64,000 nt of DNA from assembly GCA_003314535.1 (NCBI GenBank), contig POSG01000002.1:248001-312000 (forward strand). Direction: 5' to 3'. The translations under genes and the position numbers were made by a program. Numbering within the stretch: position 1 is the stretch's first letter; every line of letters starts with the position of its first letter. The notes beneath the pieces are model-generated. The model was not told the DNA's origin. It was given only the letters and a program-made list of their open reading frames with translations, and did not search any database. Positions 16,608 to 25,400 of this stretch are shown in pieces. This DNA comes from Geobacter sp. (GTDB lineage: Bacteria; Desulfobacterota; Desulfuromonadia; Geobacterales; Geobacteraceae).

Positions 16608-17285
16608 ATGTGTGGACGATTTACCTTGACCATCCCCCCCGAACTGCTGGCCGAAATATTCGGCGTCACCGTCCCCCGTGAATTTCCTGCGCGATACAAC
16701 ATCGCCCCGGGCCAACAGGTTCCCATTATCCGCAACGCCGCTACCGACGGGCGGTACCTGTCCTTTGTCCGCTGGGGCCTCGTGCCCCACTGGGCAAAAG
16801 ACGTTTCCATCGGCAGCCGCATGATCAATGCTCGCAGCGAAACCGCCCACGAAAAACCTGCCTTCCGGTTGGCGATCCGGGCCAGGCGCTGCATCATCCC
16901 TGCCAGCGGGTTCTTCGAATGGGCCACGGAAACATCACGCAAACATCCCCATTACATTTCCATGCGCGACGGTTCACAGCTCGCATTAGCCGGAATCTGG
17001 GATTACTGGAAAACGCAGGAGGGCGGGGTGCTGGAAACCTGCTCCATCCTTACCACGGCCGCAAACAGTCTGATTGCCGCTCTGCACGAACGGATGCCGG
17101 TGATACTCCACCCCACCGAATTCAACCTCTGGCTTGACCGTTCGATGAACAAGCCCGAAAAGCTCCAGCGTCTCTACCAGCCCTACCCTTCTGAACTTCT
17201 TCAGGAATGGGAGGTATCGGAGCTGATCAACAAGCCGTCCATTGAAACCCCGGAGGCCATCGTTCCCCTTCAAGCTCCCCATTGA
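16608..17285 (+). CDS. SRAP domain protein (HMCES/YedK family)
   Basis: 225 residues beginning MCGRFTL, with Cys2 as the residue that forms a DNA-protein crosslink with abasic sites after Met removal. Other conserved blocks are RYNIAPGQ, RWGLVPHW, NARSET, PASGFFEW and the HERMPVIL segment carrying the catalytic His. The family shields abasic sites in single-stranded DNA. It follows the dehydrogenase closely and may be cotranscribed with it. Confidence 0.93.
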   Translation: MCGRFTLTIPPELLAEIFGVTVPREFPARYNIAPGQQVPIIRNAATDGRYLSFVRWGLVPHWAKDVSIGSRMINARSETAHEKPAFRLAIRARRCIIPASGFFEWATETSRKHPHYISMRDGSQLALAGIWDYWKTQEGGVLETCSILTTAANSLIAALHERMPVILHPTEFNLWLDRSMNKPEKLQRLYQPYPSELLQEWEVSELINKPSIETPEAIVPLQAPH

Positions 17286-17384
17286 AGCTTCCTCCCATGC
17301 CATGATAACCACCGCATAAAACCCGGCCTTTTGTGTGTGAAATCAAAAGCCATACGAAATGGCAAAATCCGTAAAATACCAGCC

Positions 17385-18725
17385 ATGTCAAAACTCGTGA
17401 ATGAAAGCGTAACGAAAACAATTTTCCGGATGGCGATACCGATGCTTGCCGGCACCTTTGCCATCAACATGTACAACCTCACGAATGCATGGTTCGTCTC
17501 CAGGCTTGGGACCGGTGCGCTCGCTGCAATTTCCTTCACCTTCCCGGTCGTCATGCTCCTCATGTTCATGACCCGCGGACTCGGCAGCGGGGCACTGACA
17601 CTCGTGGCGCACGCCATTGGCGAAAGGGACCGCGAAAAAGCCGCGACAATAACGACCCACGCACTCATCTTCTCGGTTCTTTTTGCCACTGCGGTAACCG
17701 CCCTCGGAATGCTGACCGTCATTCCCCTTTTCTCAAGGCTGGGCGCATCCGGCGCAGTTCTCGACATGACCGTGCGCTACATGAAGATTTGGTACCTGGG
17801 CGCCATCATCATGGTGCTCCAGATGGTCACTTCCGACATAATAATGAGCACCGGCAACACGAAAGCCGTCAGCATCCTCATGGTCGGCAGCACGGTTATG
17901 AACGTATTCCTGGACATCGGGCTGATATTCGGCAGATTCGGCATGCCCAAGATGGGTATCGTCGGCGCCGCCCTGGCGACGATACTTTCCCAGGCCGCGG
18001 CCCTGGCTGTCGCTGTTTATATCCTCGTCTTCAAAATGGGGCTTGTCAGCGCAGGCAACCTTTCGCCACGCCGGCTTTTTCAATCATCCCGGAAAATTCT
18101 CAAGTTCGGCATTCCCGGCGCTCTCGGCATGATACTGACTCCCATATCTGCCGCCGTCATTACAAAACTCGCAGCCGGTTACGGCAACACGGCAGTCGCT
18201 GCAATGGGTGTGGCCAGCCGGATAGAAATGTTCGCCTTCATGATCCCGATGGCCGTCGGCATGTCGCTCATTCCTTTTGTTGCGCAGAACTTCGGAGCCG
18301 GCAGGCTGGACAGGATCAGGCAGGCACGCAAGGTGACCATGACATTCGCGGTGTCATACGGCATTTTCATCGGATTCCTGTTCATCATATTTGCGGAACC
18401 CATGGCCAGAATATTCTCGACAGAAAGGGCCGTAACAGAGGTCCTGTGCTCTTTCATCTACATTACCTGCATGGGATACGGCATGCTGGAGGTACACCGC
18501 TACGCGGGGTTCATGATCACGGGCGCTCATTACCCTTTGCAGGCATCCATGCTCAACATCTTGCGCGTCGTGGTGCTGCTGATACCCCTTTCCATAGCCG
18601 GAAGCATTTTTTTTAAGCTTGAGGGAATCTTCTGGGGAAGGCTGACAACCGACCTGTTGTGCGGGTTGATCGGAATCTGGTGGTCCGGCAGGATGCTGAA
18701 TTTGCGGGAAAATGAAGGCCCGTGA
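17385..18725 (+). CDS. MATE family multidrug/cation antiporter
   Basis: 446 residues with twelve predicted membrane helices in two six-helix halves. The opening NESVTKTIFRMAIPMLAGTF and the MRYMKIWYLG-type loop are typical of the DinF/NorM-like MATE proteins, which export cationic drugs with sodium or proton coupling. The start is ATG 17385 because it gives the usual short N-terminus; an upstream GTG at 17331 is possible. The ribosome site is weak. A strong terminator follows at 18782. Confidence 0.9.
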   Translation: MSKLVNESVTKTIFRMAIPMLAGTFAINMYNLTNAWFVSRLGTGALAAISFTFPVVMLLMFMTRGLGSGALTLVAHAIGERDREKAATITTHALIFSVLFATAVTALGMLTVIPLFSRLGASGAVLDMTVRYMKIWYLGAIIMVLQMVTSDIIMSTGNTKAVSILMVGSTVMNVFLDIGLIFGRFGMPKMGIVGAALATILSQAAALAVAVYILVFKMGLVSAGNLSPRRLFQSSRKILKFGIPGALGMILTPISAAVITKLAAGYGNTAVAAMGVASRIEMFAFMIPMAVGMSLIPFVAQNFGAGRLDRIRQARKVTMTFAVSYGIFIGFLFIIFAEPMARIFSTERAVTEVLCSFIYITCMGYGMLEVHRYAGFMITGAHYPLQASMLNILRVVVLLIPLSIAGSIFFKLEGIFWGRLTTDLLCGLIGIWWSGRMLNLRENEGP

Positions 18726-18781
18726 AACAACCCTGTCCGCTTGCAGCAAGGACCGGACACCGGCTCAAACCGGAAAATGAA

Positions 18782-18814
18782 AGGCCCGCTCTAAAAAAGC
18801 GGGCCTCTTTTTTT
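18782..18814 (+). terminator. Rho-independent terminator after the MATE gene
   Basis: Stem AGGCCCGCT (18782-18790) pairs with AGCGGGCCT (18798-18806) and is followed by CTTTTTTT. The loop is A-rich, so it can also serve minus-strand transcripts coming from the small ORF at 18791-18999. Confidence 0.9.
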
Positions 18815-18999
18815 ATTCAATTCACCCATTTCATGGGTCGCAGGCATATTCAGCAGCCTGTACACATTCTTTTCAAGTATTTTGGGAAACAGCCCGGTGG
18901 AGTGTCCTCGTTCATAGGGTCCTCCTGTCTTTGCATCATTACCGCGTTGGACTTCTCCTGATACGATTCAGCTCCTTTGCCTGCGTCGTTCTTATTCAG
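18791..18999 (-). pseudogene. Small two-frame ORF: gene remnant or possible -1 frameshift gene
   Basis: On the minus strand one frame reads KGAESYQEKSNAVMMQRQED then PMNEDTPPGCFPK and stops at 18850. ATG 18915 in it has a strong AGGAGG site. The -1 frame then continues in protein-like fashion, ILEKNVYRLLNMPATHEMGE LNKKRG, to TAG 18793-18791. The switch point contains C CCA AAA, which fits the X XXY YYZ pattern of -1 frameshift sites. The LLNMP...ELNK part vaguely recalls PhaE/phasin C-termini. No start lies upstream of the first fragment, so a decayed gene is the simpler reading. The end overlaps the terminator stem. Confidence 0.35.
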
Positions 19000-19011
19000 G
19001 TAGCGCTACCT
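18998..19011. promoter_or_regulatory. 14-base perfect palindrome
   Basis: AGGTAGCGCTACCT is self-complementary and lies between the small two-frame ORF and the thioesterase gene. It could be an operator. Nothing else is recognisable in 19012-19112. Confidence 0.3.
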
Positions 19012-19112
19012 TGATTTAAAGTATATCCATTCAGAAGCGAAAGAACAGTCTGTTATTATTTTTTCCCCTGGCGTATAATTAACAAATTGTACCAATAGCG
19101 TCATGTTCGTTT

Positions 19113-19586
19113 TCACTGTTTTTTCGCTGACTTTCTGGCCTCATACCTGAAGGCTGCATCGGCAGATCTTCTCTTGTCTTCATCCGTTTCGGCGACCAGT
19201 TCTGGAACGGCAGTCGGCTTACCTTCGTTGTTCAGTGCCACGAAGGTAAGATACGCCGATGCCGTATGTCTCACTTCGCCTGTCTTCAGGTCTTCCGCTT
19301 CAACCCTAACCCCTATTTCCATGGAAGTTCTGCCGGCTCTGTTCATGCTGGCCTTCAATGTGACCAGATTGCCCAGGTACACAGGGCAATGGAAATCCAG
19401 CCTGTCGATCGAGGCAGTTACCGCGTTCATGCCAGTATGCCTCGAAGCCACGACATAAGCTGCATTGTCGATCAGTTTCATGATTGTCCCGCCGTGTACG
19501 TTACCTGCCGGATTCGTATCTGCCGGTAACATCATCTGCCCCAGCACCACGCTCGACTGAGAAACCTTCTTCGATATGTTCTCCAT
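19113..19586 (-). CDS. Hotdog-fold acyl-CoA thioesterase
   Basis: 157 residues. The block PAGNVHGGTIMKLIDNAAYV is the catalytic segment of the YciA/BFIT-type acyl-CoA hydrolases (N-x-x-G-x-x-HGG...D), and YLTFVALNNEGKP is the usual C-terminal strand. It cleaves acyl-CoA to free acid and CoA in the cytoplasm. Ribosome site AAGGGGGGAATC before ATG 19586. It stands alone between a nitroreductase and a gene remnant. Confidence 0.9.
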   Translation of the reverse strand: MENISKKVSQSSVVLGQMMLPADTNPAGNVHGGTIMKLIDNAAYVVASRHTGMNAVTASIDRLDFHCPVYLGNLVTLKASMNRAGRTSMEIGVRVEAEDLKTGEVRHTASAYLTFVALNNEGKPTAVPELVAETDEDKRRSADAAFRYEARKSAKKQ

Positions 19587-19686
19587 GATTCCCCCCTTTT
19601 GCCCGGCCTATTCCACTCCCATTATGGCCCGTGCAAAACATCCTGTCTTAAACCGTCCTTTATACATAAAGAAAGTTTCACAATTG

Positions 19687-20286
19687 TCATGACAGGTAGC
19701 TCACGATATTTTCCAGCGGCTTCTTACGCGGGGCAGCGCTTTTTCTCTGCGCATATCCTATGGGTACCACAGCCATGAACTCACCCTCATGTACACCCAG
19801 AAGCATAAGAAGATCTTCGGTGATGAGGCAGAGAATTCCGAGCCAGACGCTTGCCAACCCGAGGGAAGCAGCTGCGAGCAGCATATTCTGCACGGCAGCT
19901 GCGGAGCTTTGAATCTCCATGGTCCGGAACAATCCGGAAATGTCGGCAACGCCTTCAAACGATCTTGTTCCATGTTTCACCAATTCGCCCGTATTCACGA
20001 CAGCAACGACAACGGGAGCGCTGGAGATGCTCCGCGCAGCCATCCGAAGAAGAGTCGAAGAAGGCTTCCCGAATTGACCGGCTCTCTCGCTTACCAGGCT
20101 GGCAAGCGCCTGTTTCCTGGCGCCGCGAATGACAATAAACCTCCAGGACTGTTTATTATGTGCTGAAGGCGCCTGGTTGGCCGCTTTCAGTATGCTGATT
20201 ATGTCATCCTCGTGAATGTCCCGGGATGCAAATGTCCTGGTGCTTCGACGCGCTTCAATTGTCCGCATTGTTTCGTTTGATTTCAC
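19687..20286 (-). CDS. Nitroreductase-family flavoprotein
   Basis: 199 residues. RRSTRTFASRDI and APSAHNKQSWRFIVI are the N-terminal FMN-binding blocks; the C-terminal part has SAAAVQNMLLAAASLGLASV WLG, also standard. These FMN enzymes reduce nitro compounds, quinones or related substrates with NAD(P)H; the natural substrate cannot be read from sequence. The start is GTG 20286, seven bases after GAGGAG. Confidence 0.9.
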   Translation of the reverse strand: MKSNETMRTIEARRSTRTFASRDIHEDDIISILKAANQAPSAHNKQSWRFIVIRGARKQALASLVSERAGQFGKPSSTLLRMAARSISSAPVVVAVVNTGELVKHGTRSFEGVADISGLFRTMEIQSSAAAVQNMLLAAASLGLASVWLGILCLITEDLLMLLGVHEGEFMAVVPIGYAQRKSAAPRKKPLENIVSYLS

Positions 20287-20523
20287 CTTATTGCTCCTCA
20301 GAGTTCTTTACAAGCACATCAATCATACCATACAGACCGGACAGTTTGTTATCAACCGCATTTTCAGCGGCTCCCGCTCGCACGGACTCTTGACAATGTC
20401 CCGGGCGAAGTCGAAACTGATATCCGGTAAAGAAAAAGGCCATATACGAATGGGTATGGGCTTCAATTTTCAACTTCCCAGCGTTCCCGGGCCGGGCACT
20501 GGGAAGAGATGGTTTTTTTTCCG

Positions 20524-20552
20524 TTGACAGTCAATATTAACAGTGTTAAATA
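20524..20552 (+). promoter_or_regulatory. Promoter and operator of the RND-operon TetR regulator
   Basis: TTGACA (20524-20529) and TAAATA (20547-20552) are 17 bases apart. The palindrome TTAACAGTGTTAA (20537-20549) sits in the spacer, ideal for repression. The same motif recurs before the membrane fusion gene at 21233-21245. The remainder of 20287-20523 holds the divergent nitroreductase leader and nothing else I can name. Confidence 0.7.
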
Positions 20553-20593
20553 TATTATGTGTGTTATTTTACGTTGCCGGCTAGAGTGTCCAA

Positions 20594-21214
20594 ATGAGCA
20601 TAGTTGAGCGAAAACAGCGGCAGAAGGAGTCACTTCGTCAGAAGATTCTCGATGCTGCAAGAGAAATCCTGCTTGCCAACGGATATGCACACCTTTCCAT
20701 GCGCCGCATTGCCGAGCAAATTGAATATTCCCCCACCACGATCTATCACTATTTCATAAACAAGGAAGATATTCTCCATCACCTCTGCGTAGAGGCGCTT
20801 GAGCGTCAATTTGTGTCCATAAGCGCGGCCGGCAGCAGCGAGCAATCCACGTTTCTGCGATTGCGCACTTCCATACGCGCCTATGTCGACTTTGGTCTCT
20901 CGGAACCGGATCGATACAAAATAATCTATATGGCCGATATTTCCCAATATGTCAGCATGACGAGCATTTTGGAAGAAGGAAGCGCTGCAAACAAATTGTG
21001 TAAATTGATGCGTAACTTGGTGAAGGATGTCCTCTTTGAGTCGGAATCGACGCTTGATCCCGAGACCGTTTTTCAGACCATCTGGGCTCATATTCATGGA
21101 ATTGTAGCCTTGTTGATAGGCCGTCCCGACTTTCCATGGGTGGAACGTGAAAGACTTATTGAAACAGGCCTTGACCTTTCATTGGCCGGATTGGCCCGCA
21201 AGGGAAACGAATAG
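20594..21214 (+). CDS. TetR-family regulator (WHG-type ligand domain) of the RND efflux operon
   Basis: 206 residues. The helix-turn-helix reads LSMRRIAEQIEYSPTTIYHY FINKEDIL; the C-terminal part resembles the TetR_C WHG-like domains (DRYKIIYM, IWAHIHGIVALL). It lies directly upstream of and codirectional with the membrane fusion and RND genes, and matching TTAACANTGTTAA sites flank it, which makes it their likely repressor. The start ATG at 20594 has only a weak ribosome site. Confidence 0.9.
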   Translation: MSIVERKQRQKESLRQKILDAAREILLANGYAHLSMRRIAEQIEYSPTTIYHYFINKEDILHHLCVEALERQFVSISAAGSSEQSTFLRLRTSIRAYVDFGLSEPDRYKIIYMADISQYVSMTSILEEGSAANKLCKLMRNLVKDVLFESESTLDPETVFQTIWAHIHGIVALLIGRPDFPWVERERLIETGLDLSLAGLARKGNE

Positions 21215-21232
21215 AATATTTTTAACTTTTAC

Positions 21233-21245
21233 TTAACATTGTTAA
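21233..21245 (+). promoter_or_regulatory. Second TetR operator, before the membrane fusion gene
   Basis: TTAACATTGTTAA differs from the operator at 20537-20549 only at the central base, which does not affect the palindrome. It sits 64 bases upstream of the fusion-protein start. Confidence 0.65.
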
Positions 21246-21309
21246 TTTAATGATCGGTGATAACTTGATCACTATTGTCCAAATTCATCAAGAACAAGGG
21301 AGAAAGTTC

Positions 21310-22440
21310 ATGAAGCAACTGCTTCTATTAATTATAGCTGGGCTGGTTGTGACTGTTCCGGCTTGTTCTTCAAGCAGAAAGGACGAACAGGCGGTCAGTC
21401 TTCCAATGGCGGTTCAAATCGGCAAGCCGCAACCGAGGGAGGACCACGAGTCCATATCGGTCAGCGGAACGGTTGCCTCTCCCGACGCCCCTTCGAACGT
21501 GTCCTTTCTTGTGTCCGGCAGAGTAGTCTCGGTCGGACCGCGTGAAGGTGATTACGTCAAAAAGGGACAGATCCTCGCCTCCATCGACCCGACCGAATAC
21601 CGATTGGCACTGGCGGCGGCCAAGGCGCAATCCGACCAGGCCCGGGTCGGCTATAAACGTGCCGAGGATGAGCATAGGCGAATGAAAATGCTGTACGACT
21701 CGAAAAGCCTGGCGCCGAACGATTACCAGAAATTCAAGGCCGCGCATGATTCTGCCCTGCAACAGTATGAGCAGGCGGTTGCCTCGGAAAAGCTGTCCCG
21801 TAAGCATCTTTCGGACGCGACTCTTTGTGCGCCGGTAAACGGCTTTGTTTCCAGGCGGTCGGTGGAGCCGGGTCAGATAGCGAGTCCCGGACAACCTGCA
21901 TTCGAAATCGTGAAACTCGATACCGTGGAAGTCAGCGTCGGAGTGCCCGAGACCGACATCCATCTTGTACGGGTGGGTCAGAAGGCCGCGGTCACGTTGC
22001 CGGCGATGCCGGGGGAATCGTTCGAAGGGAGCGTGCGGGTCATAAATGTTTCAGCCGATCCTGGGACCAGGACCTTCATGACACGCATCTCCATTCCGAA
22101 TCCGAGGCATACTCTCCGAATCGGCATGGTAGCCGAAGCCAGGATTCGCGGGGACAGGACCGTGAGGCTGCTCGCGCTGCCGATCGAGGCGATTGTGCGC
22201 GACCCGCAAGGCGCAAGGATGGTCTACATGTACTTCCCGGCCCAGAAGCGGGTCTATGCCAGAAGGGTTGAAACAGGTGGATTGTACGGCAGAGAAATCG
22301 AAATCAAACGAGGCCTTACCGGTGAAGACTCCGTCGTCCTCGCCGGCCAGGAACGGCTCCGAGACGGTGCTTTGGTTTCGGTGACGGCAACCGAAGCTTC
22401 CGGAGGGAAGGCTGCCGCGACTGTCAAGGAGACCCGCTGA
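21310..22440 (+). CDS. RND efflux membrane fusion lipoprotein (AcrA/MexA family)
   Basis: 376 residues. A signal peptide ends in a lipobox (VPAC), followed by a split lipoyl domain (GRVVSVGPREGDYVKKGQIL ... APVNGFVSRRSVEPGQIASP), a coiled-coil hairpin (about 90-165), a beta barrel and a membrane-proximal domain. It bridges the RND pump and an outer membrane channel. ATG 21310 follows AAGGGAGAAAG; an upstream in-frame start at 21250 adds residues that do not belong to the signal peptide. Its TGA overlaps the RND start (TGATG). Confidence 0.93.
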   Translation: MKQLLLLIIAGLVVTVPACSSSRKDEQAVSLPMAVQIGKPQPREDHESISVSGTVASPDAPSNVSFLVSGRVVSVGPREGDYVKKGQILASIDPTEYRLALAAAKAQSDQARVGYKRAEDEHRRMKMLYDSKSLAPNDYQKFKAAHDSALQQYEQAVASEKLSRKHLSDATLCAPVNGFVSRRSVEPGQIASPGQPAFEIVKLDTVEVSVGVPETDIHLVRVGQKAAVTLPAMPGESFEGSVRVINVSADPGTRTFMTRISIPNPRHTLRIGMVAEARIRGDRTVRLLALPIEAIVRDPQGARMVYMYFPAQKRVYARRVETGGLYGREIEIKRGLTGEDSVVLAGQERLRDGALVSVTATEASGGKAAATVKETR

Positions 22441-25400
22441 TGAATCCCATCAAGTCCTCTTTGCGGTATCCGACGGTAACGGTGATCCTGACGTTTCTGA
22501 TGGTCCTCGTCGGACTTCATGCTTTCTTCGACATGCCGCGTACGGAAGACCCGACGATAACAATAAGAACCGGCCTGGTTGTTGCCCTGTACCCCGGCGC
22601 CACCTCGGAGCAGGTGGAAAAGCAGGTAACCAAAACCCTTGAGAGGCACATTTTCAAATTTCCCGAAGTCAGGAAAGGAAGAACATTTTCCACGAGCCGG
22701 CCCGGACTGGTCGTCATCAATGTCGAGCTGGAAGATCATGTCAAAAACACTGATCTTTTCTGGTCCAAACTGCGCCATGAATTGAATGAGACCCGCGCAA
22801 CCGAGCTTCCCGCCGGAGTCCGCGGCCCGATCGTGAACTCCGACTTCGGCGACACCGTCGCGATGCTGATCGCGGTGCACGGGAAGCGGTACGGCTACCG
22901 GGAGTTGCGTGATTATGTCGACCGGATCCAGGATCAACTCCGCACGGTCCGGGATGTGGGGAAACTCGCCACCTACGGAGGACAGAGCGAAGAGGTCTGG
23001 ATTACCAGCAGCCTGGAAAGGGTCTCGCAGTATTTTGCGAATCCGCACCAGGTTGCCCAGGCACTTCAGCAACGTAATGTCATCGAAGGCGCCGGGAAGT
23101 TCGAGGCGGATAACGCCGGTATTCAGATGAGGACGACCGGTATTTTCACGACCGAAGATCAGATTCGCGATGTCCTGGTCGACGTATCCAAAACCGGACA
23201 GCCGGTATATATCCGCGACTTCGCCAATGTCGAGCGCCGGTACCAGGACCCGACCTTCCTGGTCCGCCATGACGGCGAGCCGTGCATACTCCTGTCCGTC
23301 GAGATGCAAAAGGGGAAAAACATCGTTCAGCTCGGCGAACAGATCGATCAATTGTATGCCGGTTTCAGGACCTTGCTCCCGCCGGATATTCAGCTCGACC
23401 TGGTCGCAAACCAGCCAAAAGTCGTCAAGAACCGCATGTCTTCGCTAAGCCATGAGTTCATGCTGGCAATCGGCGCCGTGATCCTCGTGACGATGGTCCT
23501 CCTGCCGATCCGTGTCGCAGTGGTCGCCGCGCTTGCAATTCCGGTCACTCTCTGCACAACCTTGGGCGCGATGAACGCACTGGGGATCGCACTGCATCAG
23601 GTGTCGATAGCTGCCCTGATAGTCGTGCTCGGGATTGTCGTGGACGACGCCATTGTGATCGCGGACAACTATGTGGAGCTTCTCGACCGTAAGGTTCCGA
23701 GAGCGGAAGCGGCCTGGCGCTCGGCGACTGGTGTGGTGGTTCCCGTCTTCACCGCGACGGTGACGATTGTTGCCTCGTTTCTCCCCCTCCTCATCATTAC
23801 CGGATCGGTCGGGGAATTCGTGGCGGCCCTTCCCATCACCGTCGCGATCGCTTTGATGGTTTCGTTCATCGTGGCGGTGATGCTGACACCGATACTGTGC
23901 CGGTTTTTCATAAAGAAGGGGCTGCACGACCCCGAAAATCCGGGGCAGGAGGAGGCGAAAAAAAAATTCAATGTCCTGGACAGACTCCAAGCCGGATATC
24001 AGGTTCTTATCCGCTGGTTTATGGGCAGAAAACGGCTCGCCGTACTGGTCGGTGTTGTCGCATTCGTATCGGGTATCGTGCTTTTCGCGACGGTACGCGA
24101 GCAGTTTTTCCCTTCTGCAGAACGCAACCAGTTCGTCATCGACGTCTGGATGGCCCAGGGGAGCCGCATCGAGAGCACCGATGCGGTCATGCGCAGGATC
24201 GAGAAGCGGCTGGCAAGCAAGAGCGATGTGGTCCATTACGCCACTTTCGTGGGACAGAGCGCCCCGCGTTTTTATTACAATGTCAATCCCCAGCAGCCCG
24301 ACCCGGCTTACGGGCAGTTCATCGTCAACACGAAATCGGTCGAGGTCACCTCGCGGCTCGTGAAAGAATTGAGACCCGAATTGGCGAAGCTGGCGCCTGA
24401 AGCACTGGTGATAGTCAAGGAGCTGCAGCAGGGTGAGCTGATGGAAGCGCCGGTGGAGGTACGGATCTCCGGCGATGACATCGGCGAGCTGAAGCGCCTC
24501 GGCTCCCAGGTCCAGGCGATACTGTCTTCCGTCCCCTACTCCATCTACGTTCACCAGGACTTTTTCAACGATTCGTGCATGCTGGACGTCAATATCAACA
24601 AAGAACTGGCCAACCGGCTCGGGATTACCGATTCTTCCGTTTCGAGAACGCTGAAGGGGGCATTCGACGGGGGGCCGGTCAGCACATTCTGGGAAGGTGA
24701 CCGGCCGGTCACCATAATGCTCCGCCTCGACCGGGATTCCCGCGCCTCCTTCTCCGACATACGGGACTCCTACATGACTTCCCAGCTCACCAATGCCAGA
24801 GTGCCGCTCCGTTCCATCGCCACGCTCGACCCGGAGTGGCAGACCAGCCGCATTGTGCGGCGAAACGGCGTGCGTACGATCACCGTCCGGGGTTTTGTGA
24901 AACAGGGATGGTATGGTTCCGACCTGCTCAAAGAAGCCCAGCCCGGGATAGAAGCTATCAGGCTTCCACTCGGGTACAGGATCGAGTATGGAGGAGAAAA
25001 AATGAACCGTGACGATACATTCCCGCAAATGATCGTTGCCCTGGGAATCAGCCTTCTGGCGATTTTCCTGGTAATGCTCGTCCAGTTCAGAACCATTGCT
25101 GATCCGCTGGTCGTAATGTCATCGATACCGCTGGCGGTGCCAGGCGCAGCGCTTGGACTGGTGATCACGCACAACCCGTTCGGGTTTACCGCCTTCCTCG
25201 GCATGATCAGCCTTACCGGCATAGTAGTCCGCAATGCCATTATCCTGGTTGACTACATTAAGGAGAAGCTTGCCGAAGGGCAATCGCTTGAACAGGCAGC
25301 GACGGATGCGGGAGCACGGCGTCTGCGCCCGATTTTCCTGACCTCGATGGCTGCCGCAGTGGGAGTGACGCCGATGATCCTTTCGGGATCCAGCCTCTGG

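Noticed and set aside
17489-18616. 375-codon frame within the MATE gene in another frame
   Set aside because: Arg/His-rich shadow translation; the MATE frame has clear membrane helices and family motifs.
23445-25028. 527-codon minus-strand frame opposite the RND gene
   Set aside because: Rich in Arg, His and Asp with no domain; an antisense shadow of the RND coding sequence.
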